Notes under the pieces: model-generated
The model's database searches: none
What the model was told of the DNA's origin: nothing
Seen by the model: the letters and a program-made list of their open reading frames with translations, nothing else
Program-made: the position numbers and the translations under genes
Shown: positions 28,714-38,020 of the stretch, piece by piece
Layout of the letters: the number at the start of each line of letters is the position of its first letter
Numbering within the stretch: the first letter of the stretch is position 1
Assembly: GCF_013697085.1 (NCBI RefSeq)
Contig: NZ_JACEFT010000016.1
Coordinates: forward strand, 47,713-111,712
Direction: 5' to 3'
Source: Billgrantia kenyensis
GTDB lineage: Bacteria > Pseudomonadota > Gammaproteobacteria > Pseudomonadales > Halomonadaceae
DNA: 64,000 nt

Positions 28714-29649
28714 ATGAGAGGCGAACAGGTCAATCTGCAGAACATCATCGCCCGCTCGGCGACCACGGTGCCCTCGCCCCAGGAACGAACGGGGGGCGTC
28801 GACCCGGTGACCAAGCTGATCGACGTGTCGCGCTGCATCGGCTGCAAGGCGTGCCAGGTCGCCTGCGCCGAGTGGAACGACCTGCGCGATGAGGTCGGCG
28901 ACAACGTGGGGATCTACGACAACCCCCTCGACCTGACCCCCAACACCTGGCAGGTGATGCGCTTCAACGAGTACGAGAACGAGCGGGGCAACCTGGAGTG
29001 GCTGATCCGCAAGGACAACTGCATGCACTGCGCCGAGCCGGGCTGCCTCGAGGCGTGCCCCGCGCCGGGCGCCATCGTGCAGTACGCCAACGGCATCGTC
29101 GACTTCAACTCCGAGCACTGCATCGGCTGCGGCTACTGCGTCACCGGCTGCCCCTTCGACGTGCCGCGCATCTCGGAAGTGGACGGCAAGTCCTACAAGT
29201 GCACGCTCTGTTCGGACCGGGTGTTCCACGGCCTGGAGCCGGCCTGCGTCAAGTCGTGCCCCACCGGCTCGATCATGTTCGGCACCCGGGACGACATGCT
29301 CGACCTGGCCGAGACCCGCAGCGACTTTCTCCGCAGCCGCGGCTACGACAACGCCGGGATCTACAATCCCGAGGGGGTTGACGGCACTCACGTGATCTAC
29401 GTGCTGCAGCACGCCGACAAGCCGCAGATCTACAACGACCTGCCCGAGGATCCGCGCATCAGCCCGATGGTCAGCGCCTGGAAGGGCGTGGGCAAGCCGC
29501 TGGCCTCGGCGGCCATCGGCCTGGCGGCGCTGACCGGCTTCTTCCACTACGTCACCGCCGGGCCCAAGGAGCACGGCGAGGAAGATGAGCAGGCGGTGCG
29601 TGAGGACGAGGAGCGCGAGGCGAGGGAAGAGAGGGAGGAGCGACCATGA
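28714..29649 (+). CDS. fdnH: Formate dehydrogenase iron-sulfur beta subunit
   Basis: The start at 28714 has AAGGAGG 8 nt upstream; the reading frame open further left lies inside fdnG. The 311-residue protein carries four 4Fe-4S ligand sets: [45 protein letters not shown] and CTLCSDR...CVKSCPTG. A single C-terminal membrane helix (about residues 255-275, [18 protein letters not shown]) anchors it on the periplasmic side, followed by a very acidic tail. It wires electrons from FdnG to the cytochrome b subunit. Its stop overlaps the start of fdnI by 4 nt. Confidence 0.96.
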   Translation: MRGEQVNLQNIIARSATTVPSPQERTGGVDPVTKLIDVSRCIGCKACQVACAEWNDLRDEVGDNVGIYDNPLDLTPNTWQVMRFNEYENERGNLEWLIRKDNCMHCAEPGCLEACPAPGAIVQYANGIVDFNSEHCIGCGYCVTGCPFDVPRISEVDGKSYKCTLCSDRVFHGLEPACVKSCPTGSIMFGTRDDMLDLAETRSDFLRSRGYDNAGIYNPEGVDGTHVIYVLQHADKPQIYNDLPEDPRISPMVSAWKGVGKPLASAAIGLAALTGFFHYVTAGPKEHGEEDEQAVREDEEREAREEREERP

Positions 29650-30335
29650 GCCTGGCCAAGTCCGACCCCTACCTGCGCCGCTACACCCTGGGTGAACGCA
29701 TCAACCACTGGCTGGTGGCGATCAGCTTCGTGCTGCTGGTGCTCAGCGGCCTGCCGTTCTTCCACCCCTTCTTCTGGTCGCTGACGGGACTGTTCGGCGG
29801 CCCCACCATGACCCGCATCCTGCACCCCTGGATCGGCCTGTTCATGGTGCTGATGTTCGCCATCATGGCGGTACGCTTCTTCAAGGAGAGCCTGATCCGC
29901 CGCCACGACATCCAGTGGCTCAAGCAGATCAACGACGTGCTGCTCAACCGTGACGAGAAGCTGCCGCCGGTGGGCAAGAACAATGCCGGCCAGAAGCTGG
30001 TCTACTGGCTCATGCTGGGCTGCATCAGCCTGCTGCTGATCACCGGCGTGATGATCTGGCAGCCCTTGGTGGGCGAGGCGATGCCCATTACCTTGCGCCG
30101 CCTGGCCTCGCTGGGGCACGCCTACATCGCCTTCCTCGCCATCGTCACCCTGATCGTGCACATCTACTCGGGGATGTGGGTCAAGGGGTCGTTCCAGGCC
30201 ATGGTACGCGGCCGGGTGAGCAAGGCCTGGGCCCGCCATCATCACGACCTGTGGTACGAGGAGGAGATGGAGAAGGAGCGCAAGCACCGCGAGATCAGCC
30301 GGCGCCACGACAGCAGCGGACAGGAGGCCCCGTGA
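29646..30335 (+). CDS. fdnI: Formate dehydrogenase cytochrome b556 gamma subunit
   Basis: This 229-residue membrane protein has four hydrophobic helices and the histidines expected for two b-type haems: H in [15 protein letters not shown], and later H residues in [22 protein letters not shown] and [10 protein letters not shown]. It takes electrons from FdnH and reduces (mena)quinone on the cytoplasmic side. The ATG overlaps fdnH (ATGA), and its stop overlaps the GTG of fdhE, so fdnGHI-fdhE are one operon. The C-terminal tail is cytoplasmic and charged. Confidence 0.95.
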   Translation: MSLAKSDPYLRRYTLGERINHWLVAISFVLLVLSGLPFFHPFFWSLTGLFGGPTMTRILHPWIGLFMVLMFAIMAVRFFKESLIRRHDIQWLKQINDVLLNRDEKLPPVGKNNAGQKLVYWLMLGCISLLLITGVMIWQPLVGEAMPITLRRLASLGHAYIAFLAIVTLIVHIYSGMWVKGSFQAMVRGRVSKAWARHHHDLWYEEEMEKERKHREISRRHDSSGQEAP

Positions 30336-31273
30336 GCCACGCATTCGGCAACGCCCCCTCGGGAATCATGCACCCGCCCGAGGTACGCCTGCCCGGCGAC
30401 GAGCACTTCGCCCGTCGCGCACGGCGCCTGGAGACGCTGGCCCAGCGCCAGGCGCCGCTGGCCGAGTTCCTCGCCTTCATGGCCCGGCTGGCCCATGCTC
30501 AGCAGGCGGCGCTGGAGCAGGCCCCGCCGGGCTGGCAGCCCGAACCCGAGGCCTTTCGCCTGGCACTCGAGCACGGCATGCCGCCGCTCAACGCCCAGGC
30601 GCTGCAGGGCGACATCGCCATTCGCCGCGAACTCGAGGCCCTGCTCGACGCGCTGGAGCTGCACGTGGGCGAGGCTCAACGCCCGCTCATCCCCGCCCTG
30701 CGCGAGCTGCCCGAGGCCACGTTGAAGCAGCTGGTGGCCCAGCTCCTTGCCGGGGAAGCCGGTGACCCGCAGCACCGCGGCCTGATGCCGCTGGTCGCCG
30801 CCGCCCTGCAGGTGGCCTGGCTGCGCCTGACCCGGGAGCTGCCGCACGCGCCGGCCCGCCCCAGCGGTGAGGTGCGCACCCTGTGCCCCTGCTGCGGTTC
30901 GCCGCCGGTGGCCAGCGTGATCGAAAGCGACCCGCAGTGCAGCGGCGTGCGCTACCTGCAGTGCGGCCTGTGCGCAACCCAGTGGTACTTCGAACGCTCC
31001 CTGTGCAGCGTGTGCGAGCAGAGCGGCAAGCTCGGCTACCTGAGCCTGGCGCCGCAAGCGGGCGAAGAGGAAGACGAAGCGACTGCCGAGGTGGCCCAGG
31101 CCGAGGCCTGCGGCGACTGCGGCAGCTATCTCAAGATATTCCCCCGCGCACTGGACGCCGAAGTCGAGCCGCTGGCCGACGACCTGGCCAGCCTGGCGCT
31201 CGACCTGCTGCTGGGCGAAGAGAAGCGCTACCGGCGCAGCGGCTTCAACCCGCTGCTGATCGCCGAGGGCTGA
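30332..31273 (+). CDS. fdhE: Formate dehydrogenase accessory protein FdhE
   Basis: The start is a GTG at 30332 overlapping the fdnI stop, with CAGGAGG upstream; the frame open further left lies inside fdnI. The 313-residue protein has an alpha-helical N-terminal half and a zinc-ribbon/rubredoxin-like C-terminal half with four CxxC pairs (CPCCG, CGLCA, CSVCE, CGDCG) that bind metal. FdhE is needed for maturation of Tat-exported respiratory formate dehydrogenases, binding the catalytic subunit before export. It belongs here functionally and by operon position. Confidence 0.94.
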   Translation: MSHAFGNAPSGIMHPPEVRLPGDEHFARRARRLETLAQRQAPLAEFLAFMARLAHAQQAALEQAPPGWQPEPEAFRLALEHGMPPLNAQALQGDIAIRRELEALLDALELHVGEAQRPLIPALRELPEATLKQLVAQLLAGEAGDPQHRGLMPLVAAALQVAWLRLTRELPHAPARPSGEVRTLCPCCGSPPVASVIESDPQCSGVRYLQCGLCATQWYFERSLCSVCEQSGKLGYLSLAPQAGEEEDEATAEVAQAEACGDCGSYLKIFPRALDAEVEPLADDLASLALDLLLGEEKRYRRSGFNPLLIAEG

Positions 31274-31325
31274 GCCGGCGGTTGGACGCCGCCCGGTCCG
31301 GCATGCTATGCCATAGGGAACCAGA

Positions 31326-31380
31326 CCACGAGGAGCGTGGGGGAAGAGAGTCCCACGCCCCACAAGAACGTGGGTGACCC
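31326..31380 (+). promoter_or_regulatory. selA leader with mutually exclusive hairpins
   Basis: Four complementary segments follow each other: CCACG (31326-31330), GCGTGGG (31335-31341), CCCACGC (31352-31358) and CGTGGG (31369-31374). Segments 1:2, 2:3 and 3:4 can pair, but not all at once. Segment 4 runs up to the selA ribosome-site region. This resembles an attenuator or a SelB-responsive leader; E. coli selAB also has a structured leader element. Function is inferred. Confidence 0.45.
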
Positions 31381-31385
31381 CTGAC

Positions 31386-32846
31386 ATGGACATGAGCACG
31401 ACAATGGACGTTCGACGCCGCCTGCCCGCCGTGGATACCCTGCTGGCCCATCCCGCCGTGGCCGCCGCCCGCGCCCGGCATGGTCACCGCCTCGTGCGGC
31501 GCGCGGTGCGCCAGACCCTGGACGAAGCCCGCCAGCAGCTCGCCGCTAGCCACCAGGCCGGTGAAATTGCCGATGGCGACGCCCTGGCCGATGCCGCCAT
31601 CGAGCGGCTCACCGAGCTGGCCCGCCCGGCTTCCCGCGCGGTGTTCAATCTCACCGGCACCGTGATCCACACCAACCTGGGCCGCTCCACCCTCGCCGAG
31701 GCAGCCATCACGGCCATGGCCGATGCCGCACGCCACCCCACGGCGCTGGAGTACGATCTGGACGATGGCGGCCGCGGCGACCGCGACCGCCTGGTCGAGG
31801 ATCTGCTGTGCGAACTGACCGGCGCCGAGGCCGCCACCGTGGTCAACAACAACGCCGGCGCCGTGCTGCTGGCGCTGGGCACCCTGGGCGCCGGACGCGA
31901 AGCGCTGATCTCCCGCGGCGAGCTGATCGAGATCGGCGGTGCCTTCCGCATGCCCGACATCATGCAGGCGGCGGGCTGCCGGCTGCGCGAGGTGGGCGCC
32001 ACCAACCGCACCCACCCGCGAGACTTCGAGTCCGCCATCGGCGAGCACACCGGGCTGATCGTCAAGGCCCACACCTCCAACTACGCCATCACCGGCTTCA
32101 CCAAGAGCGTGCCGGAGCCCAAGCTGGCCGAGATCGCCCACGCCCACAGTGTCCCCCTGCTGGTCGACCTGGGCAGCGGCGCGCTGGCCGACTTCACCGC
32201 CCTGGGGCTGCCCTACGAGGCGCAACCGAGCGATGCCATCACCGCCGGCGCCGACGTGGTCACCTTCAGCGGCGACAAGCTGCTCGGCGGCCCCCAGGCC
32301 GGCATCATCGTCGGCCGCCGGGCGGCCATCCAGACCATCAAGCGTCATCCCCTCAAGCGCGCCCTGCGCCTGGACAAGCTGACCCTGGCGGCACTGGAGG
32401 CCACCCTGCGCCTCTACCGCGACAGCGATGCCCCCGAGCGCGATATTCCGACCCTGACGCTGCTGACCCGCCCCGAGGCGCAGATCGCCGCCACCGGCGA
32501 ACGCCTGCTGCCCCATGTGAGCGATCTGCTCGGCGACTTCGAGGTAACGCTCGCCCCCTGCGCCAGCCAGCTCGGCAGCGGCTCGCTGCCGGTGGACCGC
32601 CTGCCCAGCCAGGCCCTGACATGGCGCCCCCGCGCCGACCAGCGGCGCCAGCGCGAGCGTCAGCTGCAGCGCCTGGAAGCCGCCCTGCGTCAGCTGCCGC
32701 GCCCGGTCATCGGACGCATCGGCGACGGCGCCCTGCACCTCGACCTGCGCTGCCTGGCCGGTGAAGAGGACATCGCCACCTTCATCACTCAGCTGGCGCA
32801 GCTGCCTCGCCTGTATGACGCTGCCCCGTCGGGAGGCACGACGTGA
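31386..32846 (+). CDS. selA: L-seryl-tRNA(Sec) selenium transferase
   Basis: The exact start is uncertain: ATGs at 31386, 31392 and 31404 share a frame; the first is given (486 residues). The PLP-dependent enzyme converts seryl-tRNA(Sec) to selenocysteinyl-tRNA(Sec) with selenophosphate. Family blocks include [15 protein letters not shown] near residue 85, [16 protein letters not shown], and the PLP lysine in [18 protein letters not shown] (about residue 300). It overlaps selB by 4 nt. selD, which makes selenophosphate, is not in this window. Confidence 0.95.
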   Translation: MDMSTTMDVRRRLPAVDTLLAHPAVAAARARHGHRLVRRAVRQTLDEARQQLAASHQAGEIADGDALADAAIERLTELARPASRAVFNLTGTVIHTNLGRSTLAEAAITAMADAARHPTALEYDLDDGGRGDRDRLVEDLLCELTGAEAATVVNNNAGAVLLALGTLGAGREALISRGELIEIGGAFRMPDIMQAAGCRLREVGATNRTHPRDFESAIGEHTGLIVKAHTSNYAITGFTKSVPEPKLAEIAHAHSVPLLVDLGSGALADFTALGLPYEAQPSDAITAGADVVTFSGDKLLGGPQAGIIVGRRAAIQTIKRHPLKRALRLDKLTLAALEATLRLYRDSDAPERDIPTLTLLTRPEAQIAATGERLLPHVSDLLGDFEVTLAPCASQLGSGSLPVDRLPSQALTWRPRADQRRQRERQLQRLEAALRQLPRPVIGRIGDGALHLDLRCLAGEEDIATFITQLAQLPRLYDAAPSGGTT

Positions 32847-34783
32847 TCGTCGGCACCGCCGGCCACGTCGACCACGGCAAGACCGCCCTGGTCCAGCAGC
32901 TCACCGGTATCGACACCGACCGACTGAAAGAGGAGAAGGCCCGTGGCCTGACCATCGAGCCCGGCTTCGCCTATCCCGAGGTGGCCGAGGGCGTCGAGCT
33001 CGGCTTCGTCGACGTGCCCGGCCACGTGCGCTTCCTGCATCACATGGTGGCCGGTAGCGCCGGGGTCGATACGGTGCTGCTGGTGGTGGCCGCCGATGAC
33101 GGCGTGATGCCGCAGACCGTCGAACACCTGCAGATCCTCTCCCTGCTGGGGCTCGACCGCGGCCTGGTGGCACTGACCAAGGTCGACCGGGTCGACGCCG
33201 CGCGCCGCCGCCAGGTGCGCGAGGAGATCGCCACCCTGCTGGCCGGCACGCCGCTGGCCGAGGCACCGCTCCACGAGGTGTCGAGCCACACCGGCGAGGG
33301 CGTGGAGGTCCTGCGCGACCGGCTCTGGACCCTGGCCGCCCGCCAGCAGGCGCTGGCGGTCCGGGGCCACTTCCGCCTCGCCGTCGATCGGGTCTTCACC
33401 AAGCGCGGCGCCGGGGTGGTGGTGACCGGCACCGCGCTGGCCGGCCGGGTGAACGAGGGCGACACGCTACGCCTGGCCCTCAGCGGCCATAAGGCCAGGG
33501 TGCGCGGTCTGCGCCGCCAGAACCGCGAGAGCGAGTGGGCGCACCAGGGCGACCGCGTGGCGCTCAACCTGGCCGGCAGCGACATCGACCGCGACCTCGT
33601 TCAGCGCGGCGACTGGCTGGTCGCCGAGGCGCTCGACACCCCGCTGCTGCGCCGCCTCGACGTGGCACTGCGGCTGCTCGACTCGGCCCCCAGCGTGAAG
33701 CACTGGACGCCGGTGCAGGTGCACCTGGGCGTGGGCCGTCATAGTGGGCGCCTCTCGCTGCTGGAAGGCCAGCACCTCGCCCCCGGTGAGAGCATGCTGG
33801 GCCAACTGGTGCTGGATGAGCCGGTGCACGCCTGCCTGGGCGACCGCTGCGTGATTCGCGATCCCGCAGCGGGCATCACCCTGGGCGGAGCCACGATGCT
33901 GGAAGGCGACCCGCCGCGTCGCGGCCAGCGGCGCCCCGAACGCCTGGCCTGGCTCGCCGCCCTGGCCAAGGGCGCCGCCGCCACACCCAAGGATCTTCAA
34001 GAGCTACTGGAAACGGGGCTGCGCCTGCACTCGACCGGTATCGATCTCGACGCCCTGGCGCGCAACGCCAACGTCGAGCTGACAGCGCTGCTCGACGCGG
34101 TGGCGACGCTGGGCGGCGAGACGCTGGCGAGCAGGGGGCACTTCCGCGCCTTCTCCGCCGAGGCCATGGCGGCCCTGGAAGCCCGGCTGCTCGACACGGT
34201 GGCCGCCAACCACGAGCGCGAGCCCTCGATGCTCGGCACCGAGCGCGGCCGGCTGACGCGCCAGGCCGTTGCCCAGCTGCCCGAAGCCACGGGCCGACAG
34301 CTGATCGAACGGCTGGTGGCCTGCGGCAAGCTGGTGTCCCACGGCCCCTTCGTCGCCCTGCCCGGGCACCAGGCCAGCCTCGGCGAGGAAGACGAAGCGC
34401 TGTGGCGGCGGCTCGAACCGCATATCGTGGCGGCTGGCTTCCAGCCGCCGCGGGTACGCGACCTGGCCACCAGCGAAGGTTTCGCGCAAGAGAGCCTCGA
34501 TGAAAACCGCATCCGCGAGGTGCTCATCGCCTGCGCCCGCCTCGGCCGGCTCTACCAGGTGCGCCGCGACCACTTCTACCCGGCCGCCACGGTGGCCGAG
34601 ATGGCCACCCTGTTACAGACGCTCGAACGCGAGCACGGCAGGGTCCGCGCGGCCGACTTTCGCGACCGCATTGGCACCGGCCGCAAGCTGGCCATTCACA
34701 TACTCGAATTCTTTGATAAGGTAGGCTTCACGCGCCGCATCGGAGACGAACGCGTGATACGCAACGCCGAGATGTGGCCGTAG
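32843..34783 (+). CDS. selB: Selenocysteine-specific translation elongation factor
   Basis: The GTG start overlaps the selA stop (GTGA). The 646-residue GTPase has G1 [16 protein letters not shown]3 DVPGHVRF and G4 [10 protein letters not shown]-Tu-like domains II and III, and a C-terminal half of about 270 residues with the winged-helix repeats that bind the SECIS hairpin (the last ends in [20 protein letters not shown]). It delivers Sec-tRNA to the ribosome at the fdnG UGA. The tRNA-Sec gene begins 30 nt after its stop. Confidence 0.96.
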   Translation: MIVGTAGHVDHGKTALVQQLTGIDTDRLKEEKARGLTIEPGFAYPEVAEGVELGFVDVPGHVRFLHHMVAGSAGVDTVLLVVAADDGVMPQTVEHLQILSLLGLDRGLVALTKVDRVDAARRRQVREEIATLLAGTPLAEAPLHEVSSHTGEGVEVLRDRLWTLAARQQALAVRGHFRLAVDRVFTKRGAGVVVTGTALAGRVNEGDTLRLALSGHKARVRGLRRQNRESEWAHQGDRVALNLAGSDIDRDLVQRGDWLVAEALDTPLLRRLDVALRLLDSAPSVKHWTPVQVHLGVGRHSGRLSLLEGQHLAPGESMLGQLVLDEPVHACLGDRCVIRDPAAGITLGGATMLEGDPPRRGQRRPERLAWLAALAKGAAATPKDLQELLETGLRLHSTGIDLDALARNANVELTALLDAVATLGGETLASRGHFRAFSAEAMAALEARLLDTVAANHEREPSMLGTERGRLTRQAVAQLPEATGRQLIERLVACGKLVSHGPFVALPGHQASLGEEDEALWRRLEPHIVAAGFQPPRVRDLATSEGFAQESLDENRIREVLIACARLGRLYQVRRDHFYPAATVAEMATLLQTLEREHGRVRAADFRDRIGTGRKLAIHILEFFDKVGFTRRIGDERVIRNAEMWP

Positions 34784-34813
34784 GGCAACGGCCTATCATG
34801 AAGAACCGCTCAA

Positions 34814-34909
34814 GGAAGAGGATCGACCCCCGGTGGGGCGACTAGACTTCAAATCTGGTAGGGGCTGCCAGCGGTCCCTGGTGGGTTCGACTCCCACGCT
34901 CTTCCGCCA
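34814..34909 (+). tRNA. selC: tRNA-Sec (anticodon TCA)
   Basis: The 96-nt gene runs from GGAAGAGGATCG to CTCTTCCGCCA with an encoded GCCA end. The anticodon TCA is at 34849-34851 in CTAGA-CTTCAAA-TCTGG, a long variable arm follows, and the T arm is GTGGG-TTCGACT-CCCAC. It aligns along its length with E. coli selC. Two oddities: the eighth acceptor pair is G-G, and the D stem seems to hold one bulged A. Its 3' end is the left boundary of an inserted element. Confidence 0.95.
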
Positions 34910-34913
34910 GCCC
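34897..34913 (+). repeat. Left attachment repeat (within and after selC)
   Basis: CGCTCTTCCGCCAGCCC: the last 13 nt of tRNA-Sec plus four more bases, identical to 38227-38243. Confidence 0.85.
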
Positions 34914-34991
34914 TCATGGTAAGGCACTCTCTCCCTCTCTACTCTTCCCTTCCCTATCCCGACTACCTCAGAGCGCAGAAAATATCCGGGC

Positions 34992-35017
34992 GAAAAACCC
35001 GCCGCTGCGGGCGGGTT
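34992..35017 (-). terminator. Terminator of the DUF4041/GIY-YIG gene
   Basis: AACCCGCC and GGGCGGGTT arms flank a GCTGC loop; on the minus strand a T-run follows directly. It is 25 nt after the gene's stop. Confidence 0.85.
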
Positions 35018-35041
35018 CAATGGAGCCAAAGAAATGGAGTG

Positions 35042-36586
35042 TCAGGAGACCGCTTGAAGCTGGCGCTCGGCGAGTGCTTTGGATTCGCGGTACTCCCAAG
35101 CCTCGGCGGCCATGGTCCAGTGCACCTCAAACCCCTCTTCCTCAATAGCTTCGCGGACTTCAGCCAGCGGCACGTTGAAGAACTCCTTGCGGGGATTGAT
35201 GCGATTGACCTGATGTTCAGCGAACTGGCGATGCAGTTCGCGTTCAAGGGTCGGGGCGTCCTCAGAATAAATCATGGCATGTACGTCGAAAGAGAACGGC
35301 ACGCTGGCATCACCCAGCTCCCGCACGCGGTCGAGTGGTTCCAGCCGGCGGGTCATGCCGATCTTGAACACGTTCTCTCCGAACGAGCCAATATTGGAGA
35401 TGATGTAGACATGGCCGCGCTTAGTCTGTTGTGCCATGGACAGGGCCCGCTGGCCACGTGACTCGGCCTCTTCCAATTGCTGCTCAAGCTCGGACAGCCT
35501 CGCCTGGAACTGGGCACGCTCCTCATCGTTAGCGTTCTCTAACTGCTTGCGAGCCTCTTCCATGGCCTTAGCCAGCATGCGCTCTTCCTTCTCGGCCTGC
35601 TTGAGCGCCTTTTCAATGTCTCGTCGAGCCTTCTCCTCCTCGCGCATCTGCTCGCGGATCTCGCGCTGCTCTTCCTGCTCGATCCGACGCAGCTCCATGG
35701 CAGCCACTGCCCACCTCAGCTCCTCCAGCCGGGCCTGTAGGTAGAGGTCTGTGATGCGGGCATTCTTGAACGGCTTACCGTTGTGGTTCACCACGGCGAA
35801 GGCGTCGAGGATCGCCTGTCGTAGCTTGCCGTAGTTGTCGTGCTTTACCTTGGAGAGAGTGGAGTCAACCTTACCGTTGAAGGCGTCGACGGCGAAGTGA
35901 ATAGCGTACTCGCGGCGCACCGCTTCCTTATAGTCGCAGTCACCTGCTCGACCGTTCTTGGCCATGTCCCGGCTGTGCTTCCGTGCCTGCTTGAGCTTCT
36001 CGCCGGCATCTTTGTGGGAGAAGTCCTCGGCCAGGTCATCGAGCAGGCTGGCATTGGGCACGATGTAGTCGTCGTGATAGCCTTCGATGATATTGCGCAT
36101 GGCCTTGGCGGTCTGCTCGTAAAGCTTGGCGTCCTCTACGGCCTTCAGCGCGTTGCCAGCAGTCTCCTCCGCCTGTCGGCGCGCATCGTCGATGATCTGG
36201 CGTGCCTGCTCATCAGCCCGGGCTATCACGGCCTCAGCCTTCTCCCGGGCATCCTTGCCTTGGGCACGCCCATCGCTGAGGATGCGCTGCCTTTCCAGTT
36301 CGGCCTCCTGACGCAGTCGCTCGGCTGCCCGCTGGGACTGCAATTCGACCTCGGCGGCTTGTCGTCGTGTTTGGCGGGCATCTTCCTCGGCCTGGCTGAC
36401 TAGCTGTCGAGCCTGTTCGCTGGCGTTGTGGATTTCCTCGTATTGCCATAGATGCTCGACCGACTTGCGAATGTGGTCGATTTCCGTGTCCTTCTGCTTG
36501 ACCTTATGCCGGTAGAGCAGAGCCAGTACCCAGCCGGACAGGATCAGGCCGAGTATTACTAGCAGGACGATTGCGCCTTCAGACAT
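35042..36586 (-). CDS. Membrane-anchored DUF4041 / GIY-YIG nuclease, SNIPE-like anti-phage protein
   Basis: The 514-residue protein has one N-terminal membrane helix (about residues 5-24), a long coiled coil (about 45-150), a DUF4041-type region (about 160-290, including DDYIVPNASLLDDLAEDF), a second coiled coil (about 290-385), and a C-terminal GIY-YIG domain of the T5orf172/Mug113 type: VYIISN (393-398), KIGMTRR (408-414) and a candidate catalytic glutamate in RKEFFNV (E468). This order matches the reported SNIPE nuclease, which sits at the inner membrane and cuts phage DNA as it enters. It lies in the selC island with its own terminators. Defence function is inferred from architecture and context. 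Confidence 0.82.
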   Translation of the reverse strand: MSEGAIVLLVILGLILSGWVLALLYRHKVKQKDTEIDHIRKSVEHLWQYEEIHNASEQARQLVSQAEEDARQTRRQAAEVELQSQRAAERLRQEAELERQRILSDGRAQGKDAREKAEAVIARADEQARQIIDDARRQAEETAGNALKAVEDAKLYEQTAKAMRNIIEGYHDDYIVPNASLLDDLAEDFSHKDAGEKLKQARKHSRDMAKNGRAGDCDYKEAVRREYAIHFAVDAFNGKVDSTLSKVKHDNYGKLRQAILDAFAVVNHNGKPFKNARITDLYLQARLEELRWAVAAMELRRIEQEEQREIREQMREEEKARRDIEKALKQAEKEERMLAKAMEEARKQLENANDEERAQFQARLSELEQQLEEAESRGQRALSMAQQTKRGHVYIISNIGSFGENVFKIGMTRRLEPLDRVRELGDASVPFSFDVHAMIYSEDAPTLERELHRQFAEHQVNRINPRKEFFNVPLAEVREAIEEEGFEVHWTMAAEAWEYRESKALAERQLQAVS

Positions 36587-36666
36587 AGCAGTCCCCTGTT
36601 CTTCCCTTATGTTATCGAACGGTTAGCTTGCCATAGCCAGCCGCGATGCGATGTAGGAGATTGCTT

Positions 36667-36693
36667 ACAAAAAACCCGCCTCGGTGGGCGGGT
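36667..36693 (-). terminator. Terminator of the ATPase/STAS gene pair
   Basis: ACCCGCC and GGGCGGGT arms with a loop of TCGGT-type bases; on the minus strand TTTTTTG follows. It separates the STAS-like gene from the DUF4041 gene, so the latter has its own promoter. Confidence 0.82.
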
Positions 36694-36723
36694 CTTTGTC
36701 CTCAGCAGGAGAGGATCAGGCGG

Positions 36724-37011
36724 TCAGGCGGCGCTGGCTGGCATTCGGTGCTGAATCGCCAAGCCAATGGCGTGCGCCACCGGTTGGCTGGCGCCTTTTA
36801 CCTTCAGGCTGGATCTCAACGCCTGAGTCCCATGGCGCTGGGTGAACACGCCAAAGAGCTCGTCGGCATACGAGCCAGAGAGCGAGATCACCTCGCTGTA
36901 GTCGAGGATCACCTGCTCGCCCTGCTGGGCAAGCGCTTCGATCTGAGCTCGCTCCTGTGCGGCAGCGGTTCGGTTTGCCAAGGAGCCTTTATATTTCAAA
37001 GTCTTAGTCAT
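36724..37011 (-). CDS. STAS-like (DUF4325) protein
   Basis: The small 95-residue protein has the DUF4325 core VILDYSEVISLSGSYADELF (about residues 34-53), related to the STAS fold of anti-anti-sigma factors such as SpoIIAA; serines 43, 45 and 47 sit where the regulatory serine of those proteins lies. It is 40 nt downstream of a GHKL ATPase gene on the same strand, so the two could form a partner-switch pair (kinase and phosphorylatable antagonist). The target is unknown. It is followed by a terminator. Confidence 0.78.
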   Translation of the reverse strand: MTKTLKYKGSLANRTAAAQERAQIEALAQQGEQVILDYSEVISLSGSYADELFGVFTQRHGTQALRSSLKVKGASQPVAHAIGLAIQHRMPASAA

Positions 37012-37051
37012 AGTCCATCGCCCCCGTTATGAGTGCGGCTTGGTGAGTGCC

Positions 37052-38020
37052 TTAGAACAGCAAATCGTCGAGAAGGTTCTCGACATCCTCTGTCAGTGGC
37101 TCTTCTTCGATGTTTCGACCAAGCTCGCTGATTTTTAATCTACACGCTATTATCACACCTTGCCAATGCGGCACCGCAACAAAGTTGCCGATTTCATCAG
37201 CGTTTCGGGTTCTCATATTGGAGACCAGTACCCTTTCACCAGATGCTAACCACATCTCGCCGTTGTAAGCACTCACCAGTCTCATCAAGTGCGCGAGGCC
37301 TAGGCCTTGGTGGTGATTGCCATTATGCCAGCGCCGAGTCTCCAGGCCCGCACCGAAGGGATTGCCCATGGCATCCTCTGGCTGCTGCTGAGCGAACTCA
37401 TCGTGGTCCCTGTCCTTCGTCGAGTTACGAGGGGTCAAGCACCAGCGTATCGCCGTCTCGTCATCAGTGACTGCCTCAATACCGCGCCTACGGCACTCTC
37501 GCAGGAACCCTTGGCCGGAGTCCGCCACGGCGAATTCGATGACCCGTTTGTCCTCGTCGCCGTATTGGTTCCAGCAGAGCGACATGGAAAAGCCCGTTCC
37601 TTCGGCGTGAGCCCGCACATTATCGTGAAGCTCCCCGATTACATCACAGAGTTTGTTTATCCCTGGCAGTCTATCAACATGTGCCCGGATGCAGCCGTTG
37701 GTTTCCGACGTCGCTCGGTCAACGTCGTTGGCGTCTTGTAATATCTGCACAGGACTATAGTGCGTCCCCTGGTTGACACGAGCATGAAGGTAGCCATCCA
37801 CACCGGTCAGCAAGAAAGGAACCTGCATCGCCTCGAAAAGCCCTTCATGTCTTTCGTCCCGGTAGGTTAAGCCCGAGACCTCACGAGAATTACCAAGGCA
37901 TGTCGCCGTCGCTATGAAGCCCGGCGTGACGAAACCTGCCGGGATGATCAGCCAGCCGCCGCGCTCAGGCACGAGTGCCTGCTGCTTGCGCAATGCCGAG
38001 ATCACACCAAGTTCTGCCAT
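37052..38020 (-). CDS. GHKL-type ATP-binding protein of unknown function
   Basis: The 322-residue protein has no membrane segment. Residues 1-110 are a domain I do not recognise. The ATP-binding part shows the N box ELHDNVRAHA (E130, N134), G1 box VADSGQGF (D167, G169, G171) and G2 box HHQGLGLAHLMRL (about 236-248), so the Bergerat fold looks intact. No phospho-acceptor histidine domain is visible, so it is not a classical sensor kinase; an anti-sigma-like serine kinase or a regulatory ATPase fits better. It is the first gene of a two-gene unit with the STAS-like protein, inside the selC island. Confidence 0.8.
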   Translation of the reverse strand: MAELGVISALRKQQALVPERGGWLIIPAGFVTPGFIATATCLGNSREVSGLTYRDERHEGLFEAMQVPFLLTGVDGYLHARVNQGTHYSPVQILQDANDVDRATSETNGCIRAHVDRLPGINKLCDVIGELHDNVRAHAEGTGFSMSLCWNQYGDEDKRVIEFAVADSGQGFLRECRRRGIEAVTDDETAIRWCLTPRNSTKDRDHDEFAQQQPEDAMGNPFGAGLETRRWHNGNHHQGLGLAHLMRLVSAYNGEMWLASGERVLVSNMRTRNADEIGNFVAVPHWQGVIIACRLKISELGRNIEEEPLTEDVENLLDDLLF

